From: Serratia ficaria
GTDB taxonomy: Bacteria > Pseudomonadota > Gammaproteobacteria > Enterobacterales > Enterobacteriaceae
Assembly (NCBI RefSeq): GCF_900187015.1
Contig: NZ_LT906479.1
Span: forward strand, 682,001 to 746,000
Reading direction: 5' to 3'
Length of the DNA stretch: 64,000 nt
Notes under the pieces: model-generated
Databases searched by the model: none
What the model saw: the letters and a program-made list of their open reading frames with translations, nothing else
What the model was told of the DNA's origin: nothing
Position numbers and translations under genes: made by a program
Shown: positions 34,627 to 45,616 of the stretch, piece after piece
Numbering within the stretch: the first letter of the stretch is position 1
Layout: each line of letters starts with the position of its first letter

Positions 34627-35904
34627 ATGACCACCATTACCGCACTGCGGGTTGAAGACATTCGTTTCCCCACCTCGCTGGGGCTGGACGGATCCGACGC
34701 CATGAATCCGGATCCCGACTATTCCGCCGCCTACGTGATCCTCGAAACCGATCGCGGCGATCTCAGCGGCCATGGGCTGACGTTCACCATCGGCCGCGGC
34801 AACGAGATCTGCTGCGCGGCGATCCGCGCGCTGGAGCAGCAGATCGTCGGCGTGCGGCTGGAAGAGATCGCCGCCGATATGGGCGCCTTCTGGCGGCGCT
34901 TCACCAGCGACAGCCAGCTGCGCTGGATCGGGCCGGACAAAGGGGCTATCCACCTGGCCACCGGCGCGGTGATCAACGCGGTCTGGGATCTGTGGGCCAA
35001 ATCGCTCGGCAAGCCGGTGTGGCGGCTGGTGGCGGACATGACGCCGGAAGAGCTGGTGCGCTGCATCGATTTCCGCTACATCACCGACTGCATCACGCCG
35101 CAGGAGGCGCTCAGCCTGTTGCAACAACGGGCCGAAGGCAAGCCGCAGCGTCTGGAACGCCTGCTGGAAGAAGGCTACCCCTGTTACACCACCTCGGCCG
35201 GCTGGCTGGGCTACCCGGACGACAAGCTGCGCCGGCTGTGCCAGCAGGCGGTGGACGCCGGTTTTTCCTACCTGAAGCTGAAGGTCGGGCGCGATCTGGA
35301 GGATGACATTCGCCGGGTGCGCATCGCCCGCGAGGTGATTGGCCCGGATCGCCGGCTGATGATCGACGCCAATCAGGTGTGGGAAGTCAACGACGCCATC
35401 CCCTGGGTCAACCACCTGGCGTTCGCCGAACCCTGGTTTATCGAAGAGCCGACCAGCCCGGACGATATCGAAGGGCACCGCCGCATCCGCGAAGGGGTGC
35501 GCCCGGTCAAGGTGGCCACCGGCGAGATGTGCCAGAACCGCATCATGTTCAAGCAGTTCATCATGCGCGGGGCGATCGACGTGGTGCAGATCGACGCCTG
35601 CCGCCTGGGCGGGGTTAATGAGGTGCTGGCGGTGATGCTGATGGCGGCCAAGCATCACCTGCCGGTGTGCCCGCACGCCGGCGGCGTCGGGCTGTGCGAG
35701 TACGTGCAGCACCTGTCGATGATCGATTTCCTGTGCATCGCCGGCACTCACGACGGCCGGGTGATCGAGTACGTCGATCATCTGCACGAGCACTTTGTCG
35801 ATCCCTGCGTGATCCGCGGGGCGGCCTATATGCCGCCGAGCCGGCCCGGCTATTCGATCGAGATGCATCCGTCTTCGATCGAACAGTACCGGTTCCGCGG
35901 TTGA
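34627..35904 (+). CDS. L-fuconate dehydratase (enolase superfamily)
   Basis: This 425-residue mandelate-racemase-type enzyme dehydrates L-fuconate to 2-keto-3-deoxy-L-fuconate. It has the catalytic KLKVGRD, metal ligands in MIDANQVWEV, WFIEEPTSPDD and KVATGEM, and the catalytic His region CPHAGGVGLCEYVQH. ATG 34627 begins MTTITALRVEDIRFPTS as in known family members; the much longer open frame upstream is read-through of the hydrolase region in another frame. Confidence 0.92.
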   Translation: MTTITALRVEDIRFPTSLGLDGSDAMNPDPDYSAAYVILETDRGDLSGHGLTFTIGRGNEICCAAIRALEQQIVGVRLEEIAADMGAFWRRFTSDSQLRWIGPDKGAIHLATGAVINAVWDLWAKSLGKPVWRLVADMTPEELVRCIDFRYITDCITPQEALSLLQQRAEGKPQRLERLLEEGYPCYTTSAGWLGYPDDKLRRLCQQAVDAGFSYLKLKVGRDLEDDIRRVRIAREVIGPDRRLMIDANQVWEVNDAIPWVNHLAFAEPWFIEEPTSPDDIEGHRRIREGVRPVKVATGEMCQNRIMFKQFIMRGAIDVVQIDACRLGGVNEVLAVMLMAAKHHLPVCPHAGGVGLCEYVQHLSMIDFLCIAGTHDGRVIEYVDHLHEHFVDPCVIRGAAYMPPSRPGYSIEMHPSSIEQYRFRG

Positions 35905-35918
35905 AGCGGGGGGCGGCC

Positions 35919-37892
<1,974 letters not shown>

Positions 37893-37907
37893 TCTGAGGA
37901 TACATCA

Positions 37908-39134
37908 ATGCTTGCTGAAAAAAGTGCGGCCGCAGTGCAGCCGGGCGTCAGTGCGACCGCCAACCTGCGCTGGGCATTTATCCTGGTCACCAGTCTGTTC
38001 TTCATGTGGGGGCTGTCTTACGGCCTGCTGGACGTATTAAACAAACACTTTCAGGAAACGCTGCACGTCACCAAGGCGCAGTCGGGGCTGCTGCAGGCGG
38101 CCTATTTCGGCGCTTATTTCCTGGTCGCGCTGCCCGCCGGGTATTTTATGGACAAGAAGGGGTACAAGGCGGGCATTCTGGTGGGGCTGTGCCTGTATGC
38201 GCTGGGCGCGCTGCTGTTTGTGCCGGCGGCGTCGGCCAACAGCTTCGGCGCGTTTCTGTTCGCGCTGTTTGTCATCGCCTGCGGTTTGGGCTGCCTGGAA
38301 ACGGCGGCCAACCCCTACGCCACGGTGCTGGGGGACGCGCGGGGCGCCGAGCGCCGGCTCAATCTTTCCCAGTCGTTCAACGGTCTCGGGCAGTTTATCG
38401 GCCCGATGATCGGCGGCACCCTGTTCTTCTCCGCCAGCCAGCCGGCCGGCGGCGATCAGGGCATGGTGAAGATGACCTACGTGGCGATCGCCGTGCTGGT
38501 GTTACTGATCGCCTTTCTGTTCAGCCGCACCCGGCTGCCGGACATCCGCGAGGAGGAAAAGCCGGTGCACGGCGTTATCGCGCGGGGGCTGTGGCAGCAC
38601 CCGCACTTCGTCGGCGGGGTGATCACCCAGTTCTTCTACGTGGCCGCGCAGGTCGGAGTGGGGGCGTTCTTTATCAATTACGCCACCGAGCACTGGCGCG
38701 ACGTTTCCAACCAGAGCGCATCTTACCTGCTGTCGATCGCCATGATCTGCTTTATGGTCGGGCGCTTCTTCAGCACCTGGCTGATGGGGCGCGTCAAGCC
38801 CGCCACCCTGCTGATGGTTTATTCGCTGGTCAACATTGCGCTGTGCGGCGTGGTGATGCTGAGCCTCGACGGGGTATCGGTGGTGGCGCTGATCGCGGTG
38901 TTCTTCTTTATGTCGATCATGTTCCCGACCATTTTCGCCCTTGGGGTGAAAAACATGGGCAAGCACACCAAACGCGCCAGCTCGTTCATGATTATGGCGA
39001 TCGTCGGCGGCGCCATCATGCCGTACTTTATGGGGGCGCTGGCCGATCGTTACAGCACCGCGCTGTCTTATCTGCTGCCGCTGCTGTGCTTCGCGGTGGT
39101 GTTCGTCTACGGCCTGCGGCAGCGCCGCAGCTGA
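37908..39134 (+). CDS. fucP: L-fucose:H+ symporter-type MFS permease
   Basis: This 408-residue major facilitator protein of the FHS (FucP) group has 12 membrane segments, FFMWGLSYGLLDVLNKHFQETL at the first helix, and the FHS motif ETAANPYATVLGD. It imports L-fucose with a proton. It is the last gene of the operon. Confidence 0.9.
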   Translation: MLAEKSAAAVQPGVSATANLRWAFILVTSLFFMWGLSYGLLDVLNKHFQETLHVTKAQSGLLQAAYFGAYFLVALPAGYFMDKKGYKAGILVGLCLYALGALLFVPAASANSFGAFLFALFVIACGLGCLETAANPYATVLGDARGAERRLNLSQSFNGLGQFIGPMIGGTLFFSASQPAGGDQGMVKMTYVAIAVLVLLIAFLFSRTRLPDIREEEKPVHGVIARGLWQHPHFVGGVITQFFYVAAQVGVGAFFINYATEHWRDVSNQSASYLLSIAMICFMVGRFFSTWLMGRVKPATLLMVYSLVNIALCGVVMLSLDGVSVVALIAVFFFMSIMFPTIFALGVKNMGKHTKRASSFMIMAIVGGAIMPYFMGALADRYSTALSYLLPLLCFAVVFVYGLRQRRS

Positions 39135-39141
39135 GCGGCCG

Positions 39142-39167
39142 GCCCGCCGCTTCAGCCGGCGGCGGGC
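39142..39167. terminator. GC-rich hairpin between convergent fucP and diguanylate cyclase
   Basis: GCCCGCCG (39142-39149) pairs with CGGCGGGC (39160-39167). The loop contains the cyclase stop codon. No T run is present, so the call is weak. Confidence 0.35.
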
Positions 39168-40225
39168 GGCGCGTTCTGCGCCAGCTGAATGGTGTTGCGG
39201 CCGCTGTTTTTAGCCAGATACAGCGCGGCGTCGGCCGCGCCGATCGCCGATTCGACGTCCAGCTTCTCCAGCGCCGAGATGCCGGCGCTGAGCGTGACGG
39301 TGGTGGTTTCCAGCTGGTTGAACTGATGGGGGATCTCCAGCGCCAGCACCCGTTGCCGCACCCGCTCGGCTAACCGGGCGGCGTACTCTTCGTCGACGTT
39401 GGTCAGCAGCACCAGAAACTCTTCCCCGCCGTAGCGCGCCACGATATCCCGCGAGCGCACCGCGTCGCGAATGGCGACCGCCACCTGCACCAGCGCCCGA
39501 TCGCCCATCGCATGGCCGTAGTTGTCGTTGTAGGCCTTGAAGCGATCGATATCGAGCAACAGCACGAAATGCCGGCCGGTCTGGGGTTCCGGCAGCATGG
39601 TGATCTTGTTCTCCAGCCCGCGGCGGTTATACAGGCCGGTTAACGGATCCAGCATGCTTAAATTATTGAATCTGTCCCTTTCATGGTACAGGTTGGCGAC
39701 CAGCGTTCGGGTAAAAATCTCGCTGCGTTTCAACATCAAATGATGGATTGAAAAAGCGATAATCGGCAAGACGATGGTGAATAATATCCGCATGGTGTTA
39801 TGCATGCCGTCCAGTAATAAGATCACCATGGCGGATGGCACTGCATGCAAACAGAAGGCGATGAAATTATCCGTCAAAGCGATGGCGCTGATAAAAAATA
39901 TGCTGAACAGGCTAATTAATAAAAAACTTTGGTTGTTCGGCGCACAGTATTGGCTCTTGACATAAATATGCGCCGCCCACAGCAGGCCGACCACGATGGC
40001 GAACTGGTTGAGCTTTTTAATGTACTGCCGGGGAGATTGCAGGGTAAATAGCAATGCGGCCAAACAAAATATCGGTATGCTTAATAAAGGCAGGGTAAGC
40101 GACGGTTTGTTGTTGAACGGGACCAATAGCGTAAATACGGAAGAGGCGGCATTCATCAATAAGAAAAGAAATACTGATAGACGCTGTTTGCTGTTCAGCA
40201 ATTCCTGATAAGAACGGGCGTTCAT
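39152..40225 (-). CDS. membrane-bound diguanylate cyclase (GGDEF)
   Basis: This 357-residue protein has about six N-terminal membrane segments, a short helical linker and a C-terminal GGDEF domain. The active-site loop reads RYGGEEF, and RSRD lies five residues before it as an inhibitory c-di-GMP site, so it should be an active, product-inhibited cyclase. The membrane-domain coding part (about 39660-40225) is clearly more AT-rich than the neighbours. ATG 40225 is preferred to TTG 40246. The sensed signal is unknown. Confidence 0.9.
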   Translation of the reverse strand: MNARSYQELLNSKQRLSVFLFLLMNAASSVFTLLVPFNNKPSLTLPLLSIPIFCLAALLFTLQSPRQYIKKLNQFAIVVGLLWAAHIYVKSQYCAPNNQSFLLISLFSIFFISAIALTDNFIAFCLHAVPSAMVILLLDGMHNTMRILFTIVLPIIAFSIHHLMLKRSEIFTRTLVANLYHERDRFNNLSMLDPLTGLYNRRGLENKITMLPEPQTGRHFVLLLDIDRFKAYNDNYGHAMGDRALVQVAVAIRDAVRSRDIVARYGGEEFLVLLTNVDEEYAARLAERVRQRVLALEIPHQFNQLETTTVTLSAGISALEKLDVESAIGAADAALYLAKNSGRNTIQLAQNAPPAAG

Positions 40226-40450
40226 ACGGAGTTCACTCTTTACCAAATCGATCTGTCGGATAATTAAGGTTGAGAAGTATTCCCTCGGCGTGAAATAGAC
40301 ACCCGAATTGCATGGTTGTTGATTGTGATTATTAACCTGCGAATGAGACTAGGAATTTTCTTATATCAAACTAGCATTTTTTAGCCTTGGTGTCATCTGC
40401 GGTTTGGCCGCGGCGGCGAAAATGATGCACGTCGAAAAAAAGTGGTATAT

Positions 40451-40469
40451 GATATTGGTTCTCATTATC
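40451..40469 (+). promoter_or_regulatory. Fur box before the DUF1435 gene
   Basis: GATATTGGTTCTCATTATC matches the 19-bp Fur consensus in 15 of 19 positions. It overlaps TATATGATAT, a -10-like stretch, and ends 20 bp before the ATG, so iron repression is expected. Confidence 0.65.
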
Positions 40470-40489
40470 ACTTGAAGGGTAGGGTTATC

Positions 40490-40774
40490 ATGATTGCAGC
40501 CATGATTACCGCGTGTGGCCTGTGGGGCGTCAGCTGGTGCCTGGGCGATCGCCTGGCCAGCGCCTGGGGCGTGCTGTTGCCTTGCGCCCTGATGCCATTG
40601 CTGGCGTTGATCGACCTGGACATGATGCAGTTGCGCACGCTGATCGTGATCGCCATGCTGGCGACGCTGGTGATGCTGTTCAACAGCCGCCTGCGCCACT
40701 ACCTGCTGCTGCCTTCCTGCATGGCGTTAGCGGGCGGTTTGGCGGCCATCAGCCTGAATTTCAACCTCGGCTGA
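40490..40774 (+). CDS. yjjZ: DUF1435 family small membrane protein (YjjZ-like)
   Basis: This 94-residue, very hydrophobic protein has three or four membrane segments. The position directly beside the three leu tRNAs and before rsmC is that of E. coli yjjZ, which I believe is a DUF1435 protein. ATG 40490 is chosen because GAAGGG and the Fur box are immediately upstream; the longer frame runs through the Fur box. Role unknown, probably linked to iron limitation. Confidence 0.7.
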   Translation: MIAAMITACGLWGVSWCLGDRLASAWGVLLPCALMPLLALIDLDMMQLRTLIVIAMLATLVMLFNSRLRHYLLLPSCMALAGGLAAISLNFNLG

Positions 40775-40780
40775 AAACGC

Positions 40781-40800
40781 AAAAACCACGCTTCGGCGTG
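40781..40800 (-). terminator. terminator of the leu tRNA operon
   Basis: Read on the minus strand, CACGC-CGAA-GCGTG is followed by GTTTTTGCG. It lies 58 bp downstream of the last tRNA. Confidence 0.7.
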
Positions 40801-40858
40801 TTGGTCATCGTATCGTTGGGGAGTTGCTTCGGGGGGGCTTGCCGGAGAGGTCATCAAT

Positions 40859-40945
40859 TGGTGCGAAGAGAGGGACTTGAACCCTCACGTCCGTAAGGAC
40901 ACTAACACCTGAAGCTAGCGCGTCTACCAATTCCGCCACCTTCGC
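40859..40945 (-). tRNA. leuQ: tRNA-Leu (CAG), third of three
   Basis: This 87-base gene has acceptor GCGAAGG, anticodon loop CTTCAGG with anticodon CAG, a long class II variable arm GTCCTTACGGAC and encoded CCA. It is identical to the first copy. Three tandem copies match the leuQPV operon; the copy letter is assigned by order only. Confidence 0.95.
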
Positions 40946-40993
40946 ACAGTCGATGTTGTTGCTTGTATCCTGATTTATATTACGTCGCCAGCG

Positions 40994-41080
40994 TGGTGCG
41001 AAGAGAGGGACTTGAACCCTCACGTCCGTAAGAACACTAACACCTGAAGCTAGCGCGTCTACCAATTCCGCCACCTTCGC
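40994..41080 (-). tRNA. leuP: tRNA-Leu (CAG), second of three, variable-arm variant
   Basis: Same 87-base tRNA-Leu(CAG) as its neighbours except for one base in the variable arm (GTTCTTACGGAC instead of GTCCTTACGGAC), which turns a C-G pair into a U-G wobble. Function should be kept. The spacer to the third copy is 48 bp. Confidence 0.95.
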
Positions 41081-41116
41081 ATCGATGCTGCGTGCAATAT
41101 AAATCATGTGGTTATT

Positions 41117-41203
41117 TGGTGCGAAGAGAGGGACTTGAACCCTCACGTCCGTAAGGACACTAACACCTGAAGCTAGCGCGTCTACCAATTCCGCCACCTT
41201 CGC
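41117..41203 (-). tRNA. leuV: tRNA-Leu (CAG), first of three
   Basis: First transcribed copy of the tandem tRNA-Leu(CAG) array, 87 bases with encoded CCA. A good sigma-70 promoter starts about 40 bp upstream on the minus strand. Confidence 0.95.
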
Positions 41204-41244
41204 ATACCAGAAACATTACCGGAGTAACGTTACCACGGAGGCGA

Positions 41245-41272
41245 ATTCTAGAGATTTTGGCGGACACGTCAA
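41245..41272 (-). promoter_or_regulatory. promoter of the leu tRNA operon
   Basis: On the minus strand TTGACG (41272-41267), a 16-bp spacer and TAGAAT (41250-41245) are followed by a GC-rich discriminator TCGCCTCC, as usual for stable-RNA promoters under stringent control. Confidence 0.75.
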
Positions 41273-41275
41273 TAG

Positions 41276-42220
41276 TTATTTCCCCTGTTTGCGGGCGTTT
41301 GCTGGAAAAACAGCCATATCGCTGCTTTTGTGAGGCTCAAACAGCCAAATCAGCCAGTCAATCAACACTCTGACCCGCGGCGCAAGGAAGCGGCCGGGCG
41401 GATACATGATGTAAATCGGCATCGGCGGAGGCGGCGTTGCCGCCAGCACCTCGACCAAATCCCCCTTTTCCAGCCAGGGCGCCAGCGAATAGCGCGCCGC
41501 CTGGATCAGCCCCATGCCGGCGCGGGCGCCGCTGGTATAGGCGTCTGCGCCGCTGACGCTCAGCCGGGCGGGCAGCTCGCGCAGCTCCAGCTTGCCGTCG
41601 CGGCAAAACTCCAGCGGATAATCGCGGTTGTTGGCGAGCGAGAAATAGCCCACCGCCCGGTGGCGCTGCAGATGATCGATCGACTGCGGCACGCCGCGTT
41701 CCCGCAGGTAGGCCGGGGAGGCGCAGGTCAGCTGCGGCAGTTGGGCGATGCGCCGGGCCACCAGGCTGTCGTCTTCGGTTTCCCAGGCGCGCAGCACGCA
41801 GTCCACGCCTTCGCGCAGCAGGTCGACGTGGGTGTCGTTGGCGCCCAGGGCCAGGGTGATGTCCGGATAACGCCGGTAAAAATCATCCAGCGCCGGAATG
41901 ACTATCTCGCGCGCCAGCGAGTGCGGCATATCGATGCGCGCTTTGCCGGAGGGCTGCAGTTTCTGGTGGCTGAACAGCGTATCCGCTTCTTCGAGCGCCC
42001 CCAGCAGCTGCACGCAGCGCTGGTAATACAGCGTGCCTTCGTGGGTGACCTGCACCTGACGGGTGGTGCGGATCAGCAGCCGCACGCCGAGGCGCTGCTC
42101 CAGCCGCTTCAGGGTATTGCTGACGGTGGCGCGCGGCAGCTGCAGGCGCTCGGCCGCCCGGCTGAAGCTGCCCAGCTCCACGATGCGGGTGAAAATGCGC
42201 ATGGCCTGAACCTGATCCAT
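41276..42220 (-). CDS. LysR family transcriptional regulator
   Basis: This 314-residue regulator begins MDQVQAMRIFTRIVELGSFS and has the LysR helix-turn-helix AERLQLPRATVSNTLKRLEQRLGVRLL and an effector domain of the CrgA/DmlR-like group. ATG 42220 follows GGAGGGGAGA. It is divergent from the aldo/keto reductase gene, its probable target. The pair is inserted between the leu tRNAs and rsmC. Confidence 0.9.
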   Translation of the reverse strand: MDQVQAMRIFTRIVELGSFSRAAERLQLPRATVSNTLKRLEQRLGVRLLIRTTRQVQVTHEGTLYYQRCVQLLGALEEADTLFSHQKLQPSGKARIDMPHSLAREIVIPALDDFYRRYPDITLALGANDTHVDLLREGVDCVLRAWETEDDSLVARRIAQLPQLTCASPAYLRERGVPQSIDHLQRHRAVGYFSLANNRDYPLEFCRDGKLELRELPARLSVSGADAYTSGARAGMGLIQAARYSLAPWLEKGDLVEVLAATPPPPMPIYIMYPPGRFLAPRVRVLIDWLIWLFEPHKSSDMAVFPANARKQGK

Positions 42221-42339
42221 TCTCCCCTCCGTATTGTTAGCGATTTTTGAACAGTGATGAGTAATTCGCATTATTTATCTTTGCAGGGTAAACAACCAGA
42301 CTTTGTTGCGTTATCCATTCACGGCATGAGGGCAACACA

Positions 42340-43332
42340 ATGCAACAGCGTCAATTAGGCTCCAACGGGCCGGTCGTCTCCGCTCTGGGATTAGGCTGCA
42401 TGGGCATGAGCGACTTCTATTCCACCGGCGCCGACGAACAGGAAGCCATCGCCACCCTGCATCGGGCGCTGGAGCTGGGCGTCACCCTGCTGGATACCGC
42501 CGACATGTACGGCCCGCACACCAACGAACGGCTGGTGGGCAAGGCGATCAAGGGCAAACGGCGGCAGGTGTTTCTGGCGACCAAGTTCGGCATCCTGCGC
42601 GATCCCGCCGATCCTTCCGCCCGCGGCGTCAGCAGTCGGCCGGAATATATCCGCCGTTCGGTGGAGGGCAGCCTGCAGCGGCTGGGGGTGGATGAAATCG
42701 ACCTCTATTATCAGCACCGGGTCGACCCGCAGGTGCCGATTGAAGACGTGGTGGGCACCATGGCGGATCTGATCCGCGAAGGGAAGATCCGCCATATCGG
42801 GCTGAGCGAAGCCTCGGTCGCCACGCTGGAACGGGCGCACAAGGTGCATCCGATCACCGCGCTGCAGACCGAATATTCGCTGTGGACCCGTGACGCAGAA
42901 CAGGGCGTTTTGGCGGCCTGCGAACGGCTGGGGATCGGCTTCGTGCCCTACAGCCCGCTGGGGCGCGGCTTCCTGACCGGCGCCATCCAACGGCCGGAGG
43001 ATCTGGCCGCCGACGATTTCCGCCGCGGCAACCCGCGTTTCCAGGGCGAAAACTTCGCCCGCAACCTGGCGCTGGTGGAAAAGGTGGCGGAGCTGGCGGC
43101 GCAGAAGGGCGTCAAGCCTTCGCAGCTGGCGCTGGCCTGGGTGCTGGCGCAGGGCGAACACATCGTGCCGATACCGGGCACCAAGCGCCGCCGCTATCTG
43201 GAGGAGAACGTCGCCGCGGCGGCGCTGACGCTGAACGACGCCGAACTGGCGGCGATTGAAGCGGTATTCCCGCTGCAGGCGGCGGCCGGCGAACGTTACG
43301 GCGCGGAATCGATGACCTATATCAACGGTTGA
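42340..43332 (+). CDS. aldo/keto reductase
   Basis: This 330-residue NADPH-dependent reductase has the Asp/Tyr pair in LLDTADMYG, Lys in FLATKFG and His in LYYQHRVD, the complete catalytic tetrad, plus the cofactor segment [16 protein letters not shown]. It reduces aldehydes or ketones of unknown identity. It is divergent from a LysR gene that probably controls it. Confidence 0.9.
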   Translation: MQQRQLGSNGPVVSALGLGCMGMSDFYSTGADEQEAIATLHRALELGVTLLDTADMYGPHTNERLVGKAIKGKRRQVFLATKFGILRDPADPSARGVSSRPEYIRRSVEGSLQRLGVDEIDLYYQHRVDPQVPIEDVVGTMADLIREGKIRHIGLSEASVATLERAHKVHPITALQTEYSLWTRDAEQGVLAACERLGIGFVPYSPLGRGFLTGAIQRPEDLAADDFRRGNPRFQGENFARNLALVEKVAELAAQKGVKPSQLALAWVLAQGEHIVPIPGTKRRRYLEENVAAAALTLNDAELAAIEAVFPLQAAAGERYGAESMTYING

Positions 43333-43366
43333 AAAAAAGGCGCAGCCTGTGGCCGCGCCCTGTTTT
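43332..43366. terminator. bidirectional terminator between aldo/keto reductase and rsmC
   Basis: GGCGC-A-GCC-TGT-GGC-C-GCGCC (43339-43359) is flanked by AAAAAAA on the left and CTGTTTT on the right, so it can end both convergent transcripts. Confidence 0.75.
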
Positions 43367-43381
43367 CACCCGCGGACGGGG

Positions 43382-44428
43382 TTATTTCTTTTTCTTTTTC
43401 GGATCGCGCGGCGGGCGGCCGACGGTCGCCTGATACACCTTGAAGCGGCCGTTTTGCGCCAGCACTTCGTGGCTGCCGAAGGTGGCGTCCAGAATGTCCG
43501 GGTACGGCAGGAAGGCGTTGGCCACGATGCGCAGGCTGCCGCCGATCGGCAGGTGTTTCAGCGCCCCGCGGATCAGGGTCTCCGCCGCGGTCAGGCTGGT
43601 CTGCAGACCGTCATGGAACGGCGGGTTGGAGATGATCATGTCGAAACGGCCGGTAATGTCGGAGTAGACGTTGCTGACGATCACTTCGCCTTCAATGCCG
43701 TTGGCGGCCAGGGTGGCGCGGCTGGACTCCACCGCGGCGGCGTTGACGTCGCTCAGGGTCAGCTTCACCTTCGGCGACAGCCTGGACAGCACCGAAGCCA
43801 TCACGCCGGCGCCGCAGCCGATATCCAGCACTTTGCCCTTCATGTGTTTTTCCAGGGTCGACAGCAGCAGCGAGCTGCCGACGTCCAACCCGTCGCGGCT
43901 GAACACGCCCGGCAGGGTTTTCACCGTCAGATCGTGCAGCTGATAACTTTCCCACCAGTCGTCCAGGCTGAATTCGGTCTGCGCATCCACGCGGCCGTGG
44001 TACAGGCCGCAGCGGCGCGCGCTGTCGATTTTGACCAACTGGACGTGCCCTTCCAGGGTGGGTTCGGCGCTGCGCACGCCGCTGCGGTTTTCACCGACCA
44101 CGAACACCTCCGCGCCCACCGGCAGCAGCGCCAGAATGTTGCACAGCTGGAACTGCGCTTCCTGTTTGCTCTTCGGCCAGTAGTAGATCAGCGTATCGCA
44201 CTCGGCAACGAAGGCGGCGTCTACCGTCAGGCCGAACTGCACATTGTCGCCCATCGCCCGGTTCAGTAACTGCCAGTGATGGTATTGCTGGGTATGGACA
44301 CGCACATCCGCGGCCTCGAATTGGGCCGGCAGGGCATCCTGCAGGTCGCCGGCGAACAGAACGCGGCGTTCGATAAACTCATCACTGTGGCGCAGCATGA
44401 CTTCACTGGCGGGGGTTAATGCAGACAT
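43382..44428 (-). CDS. rsmC: 16S rRNA (guanine1207-N2)-methyltransferase
   Basis: This 348-residue enzyme aligns with E. coli RsmC from [10 protein letters not shown] onward, which fixes the start at 44428. It has the duplicated methyltransferase layout: an inactive N-terminal domain and a C-terminal SAM domain with [15 protein letters not shown] and the catalytic NPPFHDG. It ends in KKKKK. It is divergent from holD. Confidence 0.95.
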   Translation of the reverse strand: MSALTPASEVMLRHSDEFIERRVLFAGDLQDALPAQFEAADVRVHTQQYHHWQLLNRAMGDNVQFGLTVDAAFVAECDTLIYYWPKSKQEAQFQLCNILALLPVGAEVFVVGENRSGVRSAEPTLEGHVQLVKIDSARRCGLYHGRVDAQTEFSLDDWWESYQLHDLTVKTLPGVFSRDGLDVGSSLLLSTLEKHMKGKVLDIGCGAGVMASVLSRLSPKVKLTLSDVNAAAVESSRATLAANGIEGEVIVSNVYSDITGRFDMIISNPPFHDGLQTSLTAAETLIRGALKHLPIGGSLRIVANAFLPYPDILDATFGSHEVLAQNGRFKVYQATVGRPPRDPKKKKK

Positions 44429-44624
44429 CAGGTTTTGGCTCCTAGAAATTAGACCGGGGATTATAGAGCTTTGCGGCGATATGTTCGACGGGTTTATATC
44501 CAATGGCTTTGCCGATCCCGCCGTCGCCGGAAAGATGCAGGGGATGTTGGCGCGGGCTGCGCGGGTTTGTTAGCATAGCGCGGCGCATGGCAGGCATGGC
44601 GCACCACAACGGGTAGGGATCGGC

Positions 44625-45062
44625 ATGGCATCAAAACGCGACTGGCTGTTACAACAACTGGGTATCACGCAGTGGACATTGCGCCGCCCGGGCGTGTTGC
44701 AGGGCGAAGTGGCGGTCAGCCTGCCGCCCGAGGTGCGGTTGCTGGTGGTGGCGCAGGCGCTGCCCGAGCCCAACGACCCGCTGTTTTGCGACGTGCTGCG
44801 CAGCCTGGGGCTGACGCCGGCGCAAACCTACGGCCTGACGCCGGAGCAGGTGGCGATGCTGCCTGAAGAAACCGAATGCAACAGTTGGCGGCTGGGCGTC
44901 GCGGAGCCGCTTGCGGTGGCCGGCGCGCAGCTACACAGCCCGGCGCTGGCCGAGCTTTCTCAAGATGCGGGGGCCAAACGCGCCCTCTGGCAGCAGATTT
45001 GTCATCATGAACAGTATTTCTACCCTGACAGCGGCCGACCTGGCCACGGCCTTCAAGATTGA
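44625..45062 (+). CDS. holD: DNA polymerase III psi subunit
   Basis: This 145-residue protein matches E. coli HolD, including RDWLLQQLGITQWTLRRPG and CNSWRLG. Psi links the clamp loader to single-strand-binding protein through chi. The last 56 bp overlap rimI, the same arrangement as in E. coli. Confidence 0.93.
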   Translation: MASKRDWLLQQLGITQWTLRRPGVLQGEVAVSLPPEVRLLVVAQALPEPNDPLFCDVLRSLGLTPAQTYGLTPEQVAMLPEETECNSWRLGVAEPLAVAGAQLHSPALAELSQDAGAKRALWQQICHHEQYFYPDSGRPGHGLQD

Positions 45063-45450
45063 ACGGGCCAGCCATGCCTTTCCCTGGACGGAGGCCACCT
45101 TCGCCAGCAACCAGGGCGATCGCTACCTCAACCTGAAACTGAACGCCGACGGGCAGATGGCGGGCTTCGCCATCACGCAGATCGTGCTGGATGAAGCCAC
45201 GCTGTTCAACATCGCCATTCATCCGGACTGGCAGCGCCGGGGCTTTGGCCGCACCTTGCTGAACGCGCTGATCGCGCAGCTGGAGAGCCGCGGCGTGGTG
45301 ACGCTGTGGCTGGAAGTGCGCGCTTCCAACGGCGCGGCGATCGCGCTGTACGAAGATCTCGGCTTCAACGAAGTGACCCTGCGCCGCAATTACTACCCGA
45401 GCGCCAACGGCCGCGAAGACGCGATCGTGATGGCGCTGCCGCTGGCGTAG
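45007..45450 (+). CDS. rimI: ribosomal protein S18 alanine N-acetyltransferase
   Basis: This 147-residue GNAT acetyltransferase has the acetyl-CoA loop [14 protein letters not shown] and the RimI-typical [16 protein letters not shown] and [16 protein letters not shown] 45007 lies inside holD and matches the E. coli N-terminus. In E. coli yjjG follows; here prfC is next. Confidence 0.95.
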   Translation: MNSISTLTAADLATAFKIERASHAFPWTEATFASNQGDRYLNLKLNADGQMAGFAITQIVLDEATLFNIAIHPDWQRRGFGRTLLNALIAQLESRGVVTLWLEVRASNGAAIALYEDLGFNEVTLRRNYYPSANGREDAIVMALPLA

Positions 45451-45616
45451 CCGCCGCGCGGCCTTTATCTTCCTCGCCGGGAAAACCATTGATTGTCACC
45501 GGTTGGCAAATCAGCGAAAATGCCCGGCTATTATCTTTTATTTACCGCTTTGCCTGGCGCCGCTACGGCGCGTTCTGATGATGTCGCAGGGCGGACTAAC
45601 CGTAGAACCTGAAAAC

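Noticed and set aside
40805..41197. 130-codon frame with a repeated peptide AELVDALASGVSVLTDVRVQ
   Set aside because: It reads through the three tandem tRNA-Leu genes on their own strand; the repeats are simply the tRNA sequence translated.
40859..41203. tRNA array as integration site for a genomic island
   Set aside because: No integrase, att-like direct repeat of a tRNA end or phage gene is seen on either side; the neighbouring LysR-reductase pair looks like ordinary chromosomal genes.
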